From SAR116 cluster bacterium AG-390-L20 (GTDB lineage Bacteria; Pseudomonadota; Alphaproteobacteria; Puniceispirillales; Marisalimonadaceae), in the NCBI GenBank assembly GCA_003278095.1, contig QCHB01000003.1, positions 62,001 to 126,000 of the forward strand: 64,000 nucleotides of DNA. Reading direction: 5' to 3'. Shown here piece by piece: positions 36,625-45,420 of this stretch. Numbering within the stretch: the stretch's first letter is position 1; every line of letters begins with the position of its first letter. The notes below the pieces were generated by a model. The model ran no database searches, had not been told where the DNA came from, and saw only the letters and a list, made by a program, of their open reading frames with translations. The position numbers and the translations under genes were made by a program.

Positions 36625-37341
36625 ATGCAAGCTGTTATTTTAGCTGGTGGTGTGGGGACTAGACTTAAGCCCCTGACAAATATTTTGCCTAAGCCTCTAA
36701 TGCCGTTGGGGGAATATTCTATCTTGGAGGTTATACTAAGGCAATTAAAATTAGCTGGTGTTGAAGAGGTTTTTTTAACCTGTGGATATCTCAGTCACAT
36801 TATTAAAGCATTTTTTGAAGATGGTAAAAGGCTTGGTTTAAACATAAAGTATTCAGTTGAATCAAAACCACTTGGAACAGCAGGACCTTTATCTTTAATT
36901 ATAGACGATTTAGAAGAAGATTTTCTAGTAATGAATGGAGACATCCTAACGAACTTAGATTTTAAAAGAATGTTTAATTTTCATATGAATGAGGGTGCAT
37001 CAGCAACTATTGGTATAAAAGCAAGGGAAGTAAAGGTTGATTTTGGTGTTATAAAAAATGACAAAAAAAATTTTTTAGAATATGTTGAAAAGCCTATTTA
37101 TAACTTTGATGTCAGTATGGGTATCAATATTTTTAATAAAAATGCAATTAAAAATATAATTAAAAACAATATCTATATTGATATACCAGTATTGATTACA
37201 AAACTTCATAAAATGAAGTTTAATATAAAATGTTATTCTGAAAATTGTGAGTGGTTAGATATTGGAAGATTGGATGATTATGAATTAGCTATAGATATAT
37301 TTGAAAAACAAAGACAAATATTTTTCAAAGATTATTTATGA
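36625..37341 (+). CDS. Sugar-1-phosphate nucleotidyltransferase
   Basis: 238 residues of the NTP_transferase fold without any CBS or C-terminal hexapeptide domain. LAGGVGTRLKPLTN near 6-19, LPKPLMPLG, LGTAGPL, VMNGDILTN with metal Asp, FVEKP-like LEYVEKPI and a closing WLDIGRLDDY. This matches the RmlA/RfbF/PtmE catalytic core. In legionaminic acid loci a GlcN-1-P guanylyltransferase of this fold carries an N-terminal CBS pair; here the CBS pair sits on a separate dehydrogenase (10885-12588), so the two may be related parts. Downstream SDR overlaps by 4 bases. Nucleotide and sugar unknown. Confidence 0.82.
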   Translation: MQAVILAGGVGTRLKPLTNILPKPLMPLGEYSILEVILRQLKLAGVEEVFLTCGYLSHIIKAFFEDGKRLGLNIKYSVESKPLGTAGPLSLIIDDLEEDFLVMNGDILTNLDFKRMFNFHMNEGASATIGIKAREVKVDFGVIKNDKKNFLEYVEKPIYNFDVSMGINIFNKNAIKNIIKNNIYIDIPVLITKLHKMKFNIKCYSENCEWLDIGRLDDYELAIDIFEKQRQIFFKDYL

Positions 37342-38237
37342 ATATATTAATTACAGGTGCCAATGGTTTTGTTGGCAAACATTTGACAATATATTTGTTA
37401 TCTTTAGGTTTAAATATTTATACAATAGGAAGATCTCCCTATACAGGTTTAGAAAAAAATTTTTATTTTATTTCAGCTATAAATAATAATAGTTTTAAGA
37501 TGTTTCTCCTTAATGCTAATATTGATTACTTCATTCATTTAACTGGTAATCCTAACTTAATTGATCAAACACAGAATAATTTTATAAATTGTGATTTAGG
37601 ATTACAAATTTTAAAAGAAATTGAGGAACTGTATAGACATAAGAGTGTTAAATGTATTTTTTTTGGTTCTGCAGCTGAGTATGGGTTATATAAGTCACAT
37701 TTAAATCCAATAAATGAAACTCAGAAAACCAATCCAATTAGTAACTATGGAATTGCTAAAAACAAACAAACAATTAATGCTATTGCATGGGCAAAAAAAA
37801 ACCATAAAATGCTTGTCATAAGACCTTTTTCTATATTAGGAGAAGAGATGCCAAAGCAATCAGCTTTTGGTTCTTTTATAAAACAAATTAAAAATAAAAA
37901 TTCAAAATATGTTAAAACATCTAACTTAGATGTTCATAGAGATTTTATTGATATTAATGATTTGATAAAAATTATTTGGAAACTAGTTTTAAACCACAAC
38001 TCTTATGGAAAAATAGTGAATGTTTGCTCAGGAAAACCTATTCACTTAAAAGAAATGCTTGAATATATGATCAAGTATACCCAAACGTCAAAAAGTTTAA
38101 AACAAATGTCTAATGAAAAATTTAATTTAATACCTAATATTGTTTATGGAGACAATTCATTATTATTTTCATTAATTGGTAAATACAAACTGTTAAGTTG
38201 GAAACGTAGTCTAAAGAGGATTTTAGATAAATGCTAA
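37338..38237 (+). CDS. NAD(P)-dependent sugar epimerase/reductase (SDR)
   Basis: 299 residues. ANGFVGKH near 9-15 (GANGFVG loop), HLTGNPN, FGSAAEYGLYK, and catalytic Tyr-x3-Lys in NYGIAKNKQ; RPFSILGE and RDFIDINDLI are typical of the RmlD/GalE-like extended SDRs. Start overlaps the nucleotidyltransferase stop by 4 bases (ATGA), pointing to one NDP-deoxysugar pathway. Likely acts on the NDP-sugar made by its partner after a dehydratase step. Substrate not deducible. Confidence 0.82.
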   Translation: MNILITGANGFVGKHLTIYLLSLGLNIYTIGRSPYTGLEKNFYFISAINNNSFKMFLLNANIDYFIHLTGNPNLIDQTQNNFINCDLGLQILKEIEELYRHKSVKCIFFGSAAEYGLYKSHLNPINETQKTNPISNYGIAKNKQTINAIAWAKKNHKMLVIRPFSILGEEMPKQSAFGSFIKQIKNKNSKYVKTSNLDVHRDFIDINDLIKIIWKLVLNHNSYGKIVNVCSGKPIHLKEMLEYMIKYTQTSKSLKQMSNEKFNLIPNIVYGDNSLLFSLIGKYKLLSWKRSLKRILDKC

Positions 38238-38347
38238 TTGAATGAAGTGTGTACATAGTTAAATCTATTTGTAGAACTTTTAAATAATATTTTAATATGT
38301 TATTAAAAAAATATTTAATATTTTACTAAGTTTAGGTAGTTATATAT

Positions 38348-38947
38348 ATGAAAATTTCAATTATTTCTGCAAGTCATAGGTCTAATTCTCAATCAAAAAG
38401 AGTTTCTGAATTGCTTTATAGCAACTTTATAAATTTTAATTCACAGTTGGATATTTTTTCACTTGATTTAGCTGAGGCTTCATTACCACTTTGGACGTCT
38501 GAAAAAAAAAATGGAAATGGTATTTGGGGAAAACCTTGGGATTTAATATCTAATAATTTCAAAAGTTCTGATGGATTTATACTAGTTGTGCCTGAGTATG
38601 GTGGAATGGCAACACCTGCTGCTAAAAATATTTTCTTATTATGTGGTAATGGTGAATTTGCTCATAAACCTGGTTTAATAGTGTCAGTTAGTAGTGGAAA
38701 TGGTGGAGCTTACCCAATAGCTGAGTTGAGAATGTCTTCATACAAGAACACTCACATAATGTGGATACCAGAGAACATTATTATCAGAAACGTAGAAGAA
38801 TTTAATCCAGGAGATCACGGCGATAATATTCCTAAATGGCTAGATAATAGAATTGACTATGTTTTGAAACTACTTTTAGCTTATGCTTCAAATATGAAAG
38901 CGTTGAGAGAGATAATTAACAGGAAGGATTTTGGAAATGGAATGTAA
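38348..38947 (+). CDS. NADPH-dependent FMN reductase-family flavoprotein
   Basis: 199 residues of flavodoxin-like fold. The phosphate loop [15 protein letters not shown] near 6-20 and [15 protein letters not shown] near 80-95 fit the FMN_red family (SsuE/ArsH/YieF type). Shares its last 11 bases with the following PhhB start region. Which electron acceptor it uses is not visible; flavin reductase or quinone reductase are the usual roles. No signal peptide. The 110 bases upstream include a mixed A+T stretch with no clear promoter. Confidence 0.78.
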   Translation: MKISIISASHRSNSQSKRVSELLYSNFINFNSQLDIFSLDLAEASLPLWTSEKKNGNGIWGKPWDLISNNFKSSDGFILVVPEYGGMATPAAKNIFLLCGNGEFAHKPGLIVSVSSGNGGAYPIAELRMSSYKNTHIMWIPENIIIRNVEEFNPGDHGDNIPKWLDNRIDYVLKLLLAYASNMKALREIINRKDFGNGM

Positions 38948-39227
38948 TAATTTAATCAAAAAATTTGAAGAAATTAGGGGATGGGAAAAAACTAATGATG
39001 GAAGAGAGGCATTTGTCAAACTTTTCAAATTTTCTGATTTTAAACAAGCTTTTTCATTTATGACTTCTGTTGCCATGAAAGCAGAACAAATAAATCATCA
39101 CCCAGAATGGAAAAATGTTTATAACAAAGTTACGATCACGCTTACAACTCATGATGTTGGAGGTATTTCTGAATTAGACTACGATATGGCAATTTTTACT
39201 GAAAAATGTTTCAAAAACTATAGTTGA
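38937..39227 (+). CDS. phhB: Pterin-4a-carbinolamine dehydratase
   Basis: 96-residue PCD/DCoH fold. [13 protein letters not shown] with catalytic His pair, [15 protein letters not shown] and the [12 protein letters not shown] strand are diagnostic. It dehydrates 4a-hydroxytetrahydrobiopterin and helps recycle pterin cofactors; no phenylalanine hydroxylase is in the window, as is often the case. ATG at 38937 with AGGAAGG 9 bases upstream is favoured over a TTG at 38931. It overlaps the FMN reductase by 11 bases and is closely followed (18 bases) by acetoacetyl-CoA synthetase. Confidence 0.92.
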   Translation: MECNNLIKKFEEIRGWEKTNDGREAFVKLFKFSDFKQAFSFMTSVAMKAEQINHHPEWKNVYNKVTITLTTHDVGGISELDYDMAIFTEKCFKNYS

Positions 39228-39245
39228 TATTTGAGCAAATAGATA

Positions 39246-41213
39246 ATGGAAAAAGATATAATTTCAAATCCAGTAATGTGGACGCCATCAAATGAATCAT
39301 TAAAATCTTCGCAGATGTTCAAATTCGTTAAAGCTATCAATGACAGATATAATCTAGATTTAATAAGTTTTGCTGATTTACATAGTTGGTCAGTAAATAA
39401 CAAAAGTGATTTTTGGTCATCCATCTGGGATTTTTTTGAAATCATTGGTTCTAAGGGAAACACCCCGTATATTGAGCCTGAAAATCAGATGCCAGGCAGT
39501 AAATTTTTTCCTAATGGGAGTGTTAATTATTCTGAAAATATTCTCTCAGGCCATATTTCTGGTGCTGCAATTATTTTTAAATCTGAGGATAGAATTAGAA
39601 AAGAGATTTCTTGGAAGGACATTAAGATTCAAACTGCTACTTTAGCAAACTTTTTAAGAAAACAGGGTGTTGTTAAAGGAGACAGGGTAGCTGCATATAT
39701 GCCTAATATGCCTGAAACTGTAATAATGATGTTAGCGACTTCATCTATAGGTGCAGTATTTTCTTCAGCTTCACCAGATTTTGGTGTAGATGGCGTTATT
39801 GACAGATTTGGTCAAATTGAACCCAAAATTTTACTTACTACAGATGGTTATTGGTACAATGGTAAAGAAGTTAATATAACTACTAAAGTCTTAGATATTA
39901 TTAAATTATTACCTTCTCTTGAAAAAGTTATTTTTGCACCACTGTTAGATATTGAAACGGAGTATGTTGTTGATAAATTTGTAAATTACAACGCCATCCA
40001 AGAAAAACACTTTACACAAGAGATATTTTTTGAACCTTTGGCTTTGGATGATCCTCTATATATCATGTTTTCTAGCGGCACTACTGGTAAGCCTAAATGC
40101 ATTGTTCACTCCAATGGTGGTGTTCTTTTGAAACACCTAGTCGAAGTGGGGCTTCATTCTAATTCTAGAAAAAATAGCAAAGTTTTCTATTTTACAACTT
40201 GTGGGTGGATGATGTGGAATTGGTTAGTATCAGGACTTTTACTAAAGTCTACTATATATTTATATGATGGATCACCATTTTTCCCAAATTCAGAAATTTT
40301 ATGGAATTATGTAGATAGTGAAAAAATTAATTTTATGGGAGTTTCAGCAAAATATATTGACGCTTTAAGTAAAGAAAATATTATAATTATTGATAAATTT
40401 AAGTTAACTGATTTAGAAACAATAGGATCAACAGGATCTCCGCTAGTACATGAAAGTTTCGATTATATATATAAGAATGTTAAAAAAGATGTTTCGGTTG
40501 CAAGCCTGTCTGGAGGCACTGATATAGTAGGCTGCTTTATAGGCGGAAACCCAATGTCAGCTGTTCGAAGAGGAGAAATACAAGGTCCAATTTTAGGCAT
40601 GGATGTTCATGTTTATAACGAAAATGGTCAATCCATAAAAAATGAGAAAGGAGAGTTGGTATGCAAACAGAGCTTTCCTACTATGCCGTTATTTTTTTGG
40701 AAAGATAAAAAAAACAAAAAATATCATGAGGCTTATTTTAATAAATATCCAAATGTCTGGTGTCATGGTGATTATATTGTTAAGACTGAAAATAATGGCT
40801 TTATAATTTTTGGTAGATCAGATGCCACATTAAACCCTGGTGGAGTTCGTATTGGAACATCAGAAATATATAGGCAAGTTGAACAAATAGAAGAAGTTCT
40901 TGAAGGCCTAGTTGTAGGACAAATTTGGAAGGCTGATACAAGGGTGGTTTTATTTGTAAGATTGAAGCCAAACTATGATTTGACAGAAGAATTAATTAGC
41001 AAAGTAAAAACTAAAATCAAAACAGGAGCATCTCCTAGGCATGTTCCTTCAAAAATTATTGTTGTTAATGACATACCTAGAACAAAATCAGGGAAAATAG
41101 CAGAATTAGCAGTACGGGATTTAATTCATGATAAAAAGATTAATAATGAAACAGCTTTATCTAATCCTGAGTGTTTAGAAGAATATAAAAACATTGAAGA
41201 ATTAAGAGACTAA
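39246..41213 (+). CDS. Acetoacetyl-CoA synthetase (acetoacetate--CoA ligase)
   Basis: 655 residues, typical length of the AACS branch of ANL adenylate-forming enzymes. Motifs: ATP loop SSGTTGKPK, CGWMMWNWLVSGLL, SGGTDIVGCFIGGNP (an AACS hallmark), FPTMPLFFW, WCHGDYI, and the late ASPRHVPSK and RTKSGKIAE with the catalytic Lys. It activates acetoacetate, linking ketone-body/PHB and leucine-degradation products to acetoacetyl-CoA. Converges with an MFS transporter (4-base overlap of stops). Adjacent to phhB, with which it may share a transcript. Substrate is inferred from the AACS-specific motifs. Confidence 0.9.
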   Translation: MEKDIISNPVMWTPSNESLKSSQMFKFVKAINDRYNLDLISFADLHSWSVNNKSDFWSSIWDFFEIIGSKGNTPYIEPENQMPGSKFFPNGSVNYSENILSGHISGAAIIFKSEDRIRKEISWKDIKIQTATLANFLRKQGVVKGDRVAAYMPNMPETVIMMLATSSIGAVFSSASPDFGVDGVIDRFGQIEPKILLTTDGYWYNGKEVNITTKVLDIIKLLPSLEKVIFAPLLDIETEYVVDKFVNYNAIQEKHFTQEIFFEPLALDDPLYIMFSSGTTGKPKCIVHSNGGVLLKHLVEVGLHSNSRKNSKVFYFTTCGWMMWNWLVSGLLLKSTIYLYDGSPFFPNSEILWNYVDSEKINFMGVSAKYIDALSKENIIIIDKFKLTDLETIGSTGSPLVHESFDYIYKNVKKDVSVASLSGGTDIVGCFIGGNPMSAVRRGEIQGPILGMDVHVYNENGQSIKNEKGELVCKQSFPTMPLFFWKDKKNKKYHEAYFNKYPNVWCHGDYIVKTENNGFIIFGRSDATLNPGGVRIGTSEIYRQVEQIEEVLEGLVVGQIWKADTRVVLFVRLKPNYDLTEELISKVKTKIKTGASPRHVPSKIIVVNDIPRTKSGKIAELAVRDLIHDKKINNETALSNPECLEEYKNIEELRD

Positions 41214-42424
41214 CCCACTACTTTTACTTCTGAATTCACTGAAAAAGGCTCTTCTTTAACTGTGATTGTTAGAATAAATGCCACAAAACCCAAAGCAACA
41301 CTTAACCACCACATATTTTCATAGTTACCATAAATATCAAAAAATCTACCACCTAACCAAGCTCCTAAAACAGCTCCTAATTGATGACAAATAAAACAGA
41401 TACCAGATAAGGTCGCTAAATACTTTGGGCCTATGAAAGAAAGTATAATAGCATTTGTCATTGGAACTGTTGCTAACCAAAAGATACCAATTAGAGCACC
41501 AAATAAAATAGCGGTTATTGGTGAGGGAGGGGACAAAACAAATATAGTGATCGCTAATGATCTAAATAAATAAATTATTGACAAGGGCATTGGTTTTTTA
41601 ATTTTTCCTCCTAGCCACCCAAAGCCTATTGTTCCTAAAATATTAGTTACACCTATGATTGCTAAAGACCAGCCGGCAACTTCGACAGAAATACCTTTTG
41701 ATATTAGGTCAGTTGGAAGATGTAACGCTATAAAAGTTACATGAAAGCCACAAACAAAAAAGCCAAGAATTAATAGTAAATAATTTCTTTCTTTCAAAGA
41801 AAATTTAACAGTGTTTTTTAAATCTTCCTTAAAAGATTGACTTTTTGCAGTAACACTATTTGGATCATTTAAAAGCGGTAAAAGAAATAATAGACAAATA
41901 GATATTACAGCTAAAACAAGCAAGCTTGTTTGCCATCCAAACTCTTTATTCATCCACATGGTCGGCAATACCACAGCAAATTGACCGAATGAGCCTGCAG
42001 CTGCGACCAATCCCATAGCAATCGAACGTTTACTTACTGGAGCCACCTTGCCTGCTATACTAACAATAGTAGCCATTCCTGCACCACCAAGACCAAATCC
42101 CATTAGGGTTGTAGCTGAAAATAATTTAATTTCTGAGGTGGGGTTGCTCATGAAAAAAATTCCAGATGCAAAACAAATTATTCCAAATGCTAATACTTTT
42201 TGAGGGCCAAATTTATCAATTAAAATACCAAGAACAAATGTTACTAAACCCCAGACAATCGCCTGAACACCAATAGCGAACGAAAAAAACTCCTTTCCGT
42301 CATTCATGAACATGGAGATTGGCTCTAAAAACAATCCAAGTGCTTGTCTTACACCCATAATCATTGCAATTATAATAGAACATACGAGTATGATAACTTG
42401 CCAATCTACTTTTTTTATTTCCAT
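41210..42424 (-). CDS. MFS transporter (oxalate/monocarboxylate-type)
   Basis: 404 residues with 12 hydrophobic helices, in two six-helix halves joined by a charged loop near 195-215 (LNDPNSVTAKSQSFKED). The MFS motif between helices 2 and 3 is GILIDKFGPQKVL; a similar GGKIKKPMP motif occurs between helices 8 and 9. GxxxGxG signatures and overall pattern recall the oxalate/formate antiporter and MCT-like families. Gene lies 22 bases downstream of a MarR regulator on the same strand and is probably regulated with it. Substrate unknown; an aromatic or organic acid is typical for MarR-MFS pairs. Confidence 0.85.
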   Translation of the reverse strand: MEIKKVDWQVIILVCSIIIAMIMGVRQALGLFLEPISMFMNDGKEFFSFAIGVQAIVWGLVTFVLGILIDKFGPQKVLAFGIICFASGIFFMSNPTSEIKLFSATTLMGFGLGGAGMATIVSIAGKVAPVSKRSIAMGLVAAAGSFGQFAVVLPTMWMNKEFGWQTSLLVLAVISICLLFLLPLLNDPNSVTAKSQSFKEDLKNTVKFSLKERNYLLLILGFFVCGFHVTFIALHLPTDLISKGISVEVAGWSLAIIGVTNILGTIGFGWLGGKIKKPMPLSIIYLFRSLAITIFVLSPPSPITAILFGALIGIFWLATVPMTNAIILSFIGPKYLATLSGICFICHQLGAVLGAWLGGRFFDIYGNYENMWWLSVALGFVAFILTITVKEEPFSVNSEVKVVG

Positions 42425-42446
42425 TGTTATCCCCTCATTTCAAAAA

Positions 42447-42866
42447 TTAAATATCAATTTTACATATCTTAGTTATTAAAGTGTCAATCTCTTTATAATT
42501 TTTTATACCTAATGTTTTTATATATTTTTGGTCAGTTTCTTCCCAAATAATAATCGCTTTTCTAAGTTTATTTTTACCAGCAGTTGTTAATTGAATTATT
42601 TTATTTTTATTATCTTGTTCATATTTATAAGTAACAAGGTTCATTTTTATTAATTTTTCAATGCTGCGTAAAACAGTGGTTCTATCTAGCTCTAGCAGAT
42701 ATGATAAATCGGAAATATTTGTTTTGCTCAATTTTTGAATATTTCTTAAAGTACTAAACTGAGTAATTTTAATTCCAACTTTAGCTAGAGCTGAATCATA
42801 TACTTTAGTTAGATTGTTACTCGCTTTTCGAAGACTTATGCAATTACAAGATGTATTATATCCCAT
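42447..42866 (-). CDS. MarR family transcriptional regulator
   Basis: 139 residues. An N-terminal CNCISLRKASNNLTKVYDSAL dimerisation helix, the winged-helix core TNISDLSYLLELDRTTVLRSIEKLIKMNLV, and a short charged C-terminal helix. The pattern CxC-x-xLRxAxxxxTxxYD is common in MarR-type regulators of transporter genes. No Shine-Dalgarno precedes the ATG; instead a 16-base perfect palindrome lies 4-19 bases upstream (see that entry). It is followed by an MFS transporter gene. Ligand unknown. Confidence 0.88.
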   Translation of the reverse strand: MGYNTSCNCISLRKASNNLTKVYDSALAKVGIKITQFSTLRNIQKLSKTNISDLSYLLELDRTTVLRSIEKLIKMNLVTYKYEQDNKNKIIQLTTAGKNKLRKAIIIWEETDQKYIKTLGIKNYKEIDTLITKICKIDI

Positions 42867-42869
42867 TTT

Positions 42870-42885
42870 ATGTGTATATACACAT
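42870..42885. promoter_or_regulatory. 16-bp perfect palindrome, candidate MarR operator
   Basis: ATGTGTATATACACAT at 42870-42885, a perfect palindrome beginning 4 bases upstream of the MarR start codon. MarR proteins commonly bind palindromes of 16-20 bases next to their own gene. Its place in the leader would let binding block transcription of the MarR-MFS pair. It also covers the usual ribosome-binding region. Confidence 0.55.
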
Positions 42886-42913
42886 TTCTTAATTGAGTCT
42901 AATTAATAATAGA

Positions 42914-43375
42914 TTAACCTCTGCCTCTATAATTTTCAACAGAATGATCTGGAATAAATAAATTTTTAGGCTGCTCACATGTTTGCCAAAATATATCAAT
43001 TGGAATTCCACCTCTTGGGTACCAATAACCCCCAATTCTTAGCCATTTAGGTGACAGTAAGTTAGCAATATCTTGAGCAATTGAAATTGTACAATCTTCA
43101 TGAAATGCACCATGGTTTCTGTAACCTAAAAGGTATAATTTACAAGATTTACTCTCTACTATAAATTTATTAGGGACATAATCGATTACAATATGAGCAA
43201 AATCAGGTTGAGATGTAACGGGACATATTGAAGTGAATTCAGGACATGTAAATCTTATATTATAATCTAAACCAATTTTAGGGTTCTTTACTTTTTCAAG
43301 AATATTTTTATCAGGGAATCCTGGAATCTTACTTTTATAGCCAAGAGCATTTAAATCTTTATTTGATTTACTCAT
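42914..43375 (-). CDS. queF: 7-cyano-7-deazaguanine (preQ0) reductase QueF
   Basis: 153 residues, the short unimodular QueF type. Catalytic Cys51 and Asp58 in the block [18 protein letters not shown], and the family motif [21 protein letters not shown] (Glu-Ser-Lys-Ser and His-Glu), are intact. It reduces preQ0 to preQ1 with NADPH for tRNA queuosine. A longer frame from GTG at 43387 is rejected for ATG at 43375. It sits 13 bases downstream of pyrF on the same strand, so probably the last gene of a run DUF1244-gapR-pyrF-queF. Confidence 0.95.
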   Translation of the reverse strand: MSKSNKDLNALGYKSKIPGFPDKNILEKVKNPKIGLDYNIRFTCPEFTSICPVTSQPDFAHIVIDYVPNKFIVESKSCKLYLLGYRNHGAFHEDCTISIAQDIANLLSPKWLRIGGYWYPRGGIPIDIFWQTCEQPKNLFIPDHSVENYRGRG

Positions 43376-43387
43376 AAAAAATCTCAC

Positions 43388-44299
43388 TTAATAATTTATA
43401 TCTTTTAGTTCGTTATTTGTAGTATTTATTTTGGTCAATATTATTTCTTGCCACTCTTCGATACTATCAGCAAAATTGCCTTCTTCTGGAAACAAAATGC
43501 TCCTAGATGCATTAACTAAGCCGAAATTTTTAAGACCTGACTCAGTTGCGTCTGGAATTAATGCTGCACACGCATCTTGAACTGAGGCACCTTGAGCACC
43601 ATAACCAGGAACTAAAAATGGAGCGCTTGGTAAAGTTTGCCTTAATGATATAGCATCCCCTTTAAAGGTTGCACCGGCTACTACACCTATTGAAGACAAA
43701 CCCAGCTTACCTTTATATTTTTCAACAATAGGTTTTAAAATATTAGCAAGATACTCATAGCATTTAATGCCTGTTGAAAGGGGCAATTCTTGAATATCTT
43801 TAGATCCTTTATTACTTGTATGCGCCAAGATGAATAGTCCACCACCTGTCGTAGAAGATTTTTTAAAGAAAGGTTCTAAACTATCAATCCCCAACCACGG
43901 GTTAACAGTTAAAGCGTCGCTTGGAAAAGGAGCATCTTTTCCTAAATAAGCATTTGCATAAGCTTGACTGGTGCTTCCTATGTCCCCTCTTTTTGCATCC
44001 ATAATTACTAAAATTTTTTTAGACTGAGCATACTTACATAAGGATGAAAGTAGCTTCATACCATCTGGACCAAGTTGTTCAAATAATGCAATTTGGGGTT
44101 TTATTGCGGGTACTAATTCATTAGCAACGTCTAAAAGTGAAAAACAAAATTTTTCAACTTGTCCAACAATATTCGAAGAGTTAGTTGTTATATCAAAAAT
44201 TTTAGGTATTAAGTCTAGATGTGGATCAACACCTAAACACAAGAAAGACTTGGAGTCTCTAATTTTTGTAACAAGCCTGTCTCCAAAATGATTATTCAT
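43388..44299 (-). CDS. pyrF: Orotidine 5'-phosphate decarboxylase, type 2
   Basis: 303 residues, the longer type-2 PyrF. FLCLGVDPHLDL near 19-30, the catalytic DAKRGDIGSTS block near 103-113, TVNPWLGIDSLEPF, and SIGVVAGATFKGD and VPGYGAQGASVQD, corresponding to phosphate-binding loops. It forms UMP from OMP. Spacing to gapR is 3 bases and to queF 12 bases. Distinct subtype from the about 230-residue enteric enzymes; the type-2 form occurs in many taxa. Confidence 0.94.
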   Translation of the reverse strand: MNNHFGDRLVTKIRDSKSFLCLGVDPHLDLIPKIFDITTNSSNIVGQVEKFCFSLLDVANELVPAIKPQIALFEQLGPDGMKLLSSLCKYAQSKKILVIMDAKRGDIGSTSQAYANAYLGKDAPFPSDALTVNPWLGIDSLEPFFKKSSTTGGGLFILAHTSNKGSKDIQELPLSTGIKCYEYLANILKPIVEKYKGKLGLSSIGVVAGATFKGDAISLRQTLPSAPFLVPGYGAQGASVQDACAALIPDATESGLKNFGLVNASRSILFPEEGNFADSIEEWQEIILTKINTTNNELKDINY

Positions 44300-44302
44300 A
44301 TT

Positions 44303-44569
44303 TTAAAATATACCTAAAGCATTTTTATAAGTATCTAATAAGGCTTCTTGTTCTAATCTTTCACCAGTATCTATCTTTCGAATTATAAGAACTTTACGCA
44401 TAATTTTTGGGTCATAGCCTGTACTTTTAGCCTCAGAATAAACTTCCTTAATATCTGAAAGAATATTATATTTTTCTTCTTCTAACCTTTCAATTCTTTC
44501 TATAAAACTTTTAAGCTGATTATCTTTTGATTTAAATTCACCAATTTCATTGTTTTGTTCTTCATTCAT
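44303..44569 (-). CDS. gapR: GapR family (DUF2312) nucleoid-associated protein
   Basis: 88 residues: [45 protein letters not shown] and a short C-terminal helix. This is the two-helix-plus-core GapR fold of alphaproteobacteria, where GapR clamps overtwisted, AT-rich DNA ahead of forks and polymerases. Size matches Caulobacter GapR (89). A longer reading to 44668 overlaps the DUF1244 gene; ATG at 44569 is chosen because it begins one base after that gene's stop. GapR prefers AT-rich DNA, and the genome is AT-rich. Confidence 0.93.
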   Translation of the reverse strand: MNEEQNNEIGEFKSKDNQLKSFIERIERLEEEKYNILSDIKEVYSEAKSTGYDPKIMRKVLIIRKIDTGERLEQEALLDTYKNALGIF

Positions 44570-44570
44570 T

Positions 44571-44870
44571 TTAATGTGCTTTTGTTTCTTTATTTTTAAA
44601 GTCGTTTCTTTGTTTTTCACTTGCTTCTGTTTGGTATTTTTCTTTCCAAATAGAGTGAGGCATTCCATAAACTATTTCTTTAGCATCGTTTTTATTAAGT
44701 ACAACTCCGTTTTCCTGAGCTGCCTCAGTATACCATCTGGAAAGACAGTTTCTACAAAACCCACTAAGGTTCATTAAATCAATATTTTGTACATCAGTTC
44801 TATTTTGAAGATGGGTTAAAAGTTTTTTTAAAACTTCTGACTCTATTTTCAATTTATTTTTATCATCCAT
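44571..44870 (-). CDS. DUF1244 family small protein
   Basis: 99 residues. [36 protein letters not shown] carries the conserved Cys-x2-Cys and Asn-Leu-x-Gly-Phe-Cys block of DUF1244, followed by the [11 protein letters not shown] motif. The structure known for this family is a small helical protein; no function is established. It is the first gene of the gapR-pyrF-queF run. Widespread in Alphaproteobacteria and Gammaproteobacteria. Confidence 0.92.
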   Translation of the reverse strand: MDDKNKLKIESEVLKKLLTHLQNRTDVQNIDLMNLSGFCRNCLSRWYTEAAQENGVVLNKNDAKEIVYGMPHSIWKEKYQTEASEKQRNDFKNKETKAH

Positions 44871-45003
44871 AATATAACCTCATCATTATATACAATTTTT
44901 AGCACAACTATCTCATCAAAACAATTTAGAAAGAGGAATAACAAAAGAATTTGTAAAAAGGTAAAATAAATAATAATATAAGCTAATTATAGAAATTTTA
45001 GTT

Positions 45004-45417
45004 ATGAATAATGAAATCGAAATTAATTCTGACAGGTTTGCTCAAGTAAGAAGTGCAAGGAATACCGAAACTGCAGAAGATTATACAGAAATGATAGCTG
45101 ATCTAATTAAAGAAACTGGAGAAGCTAGGGCAGTTGATTTAGCAAAGAATTTTGGAGTAACTGGACCAACTGTTAATAGCGTTATAAGAAGGTTAGTAAG
45201 AGAAGGTTTAGTTGAAAGTAAACCCTATAGATCTATATTTCTAACTGATAAAGGTCAATTATTAGCTGATTACTGTAAAAAACGACATGAAATTGTATAT
45301 AACTTTTTATTAAAGATTGGTGTTAATAAAGATAGTGCAAAAAATGACGCTGAAGGTCTTGAGCACCATGTAAGTGCCGAGACATTGAGTGTGTTTGAAA
45401 AATTTAACAGAAAATGA
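45004..45417 (+). CDS. mntR: Manganese-responsive DtxR-family repressor MntR
   Basis: 137 residues. Winged-helix N-terminus: ARAVDLAKNFGVTGPTVNSVIRRLVREGLV, with recognition helix TVNSVIRRL, then the dimerisation domain containing the metal ligands in RHEIV and EGLEHHVSAET. It lacks the SH3-like third domain of DtxR, as MntR does. With Mn it would repress manganese uptake genes, but no mntH/sitABCD lies here. ATG is about 130 bases upstream-separated from the divergent DUF1244 gene, where its own operator may lie. Confidence 0.88.
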   Translation: MNNEIEINSDRFAQVRSARNTETAEDYTEMIADLIKETGEARAVDLAKNFGVTGPTVNSVIRRLVREGLVESKPYRSIFLTDKGQLLADYCKKRHEIVYNFLLKIGVNKDSAKNDAEGLEHHVSAETLSVFEKFNRK

Positions 45418-45420
45418 TTT

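Noticed and set aside
38241-38347. AT-rich hairpin before the FMN reductase gene
   Set aside because: Arms are imperfect and only A/T, as expected by chance in this composition.
44303-44668. 121-residue version of the GapR protein
   Set aside because: The extra N-terminal residues lie over the DUF1244 gene, and the shorter form matches the usual GapR length and begins one base after the upstream stop.
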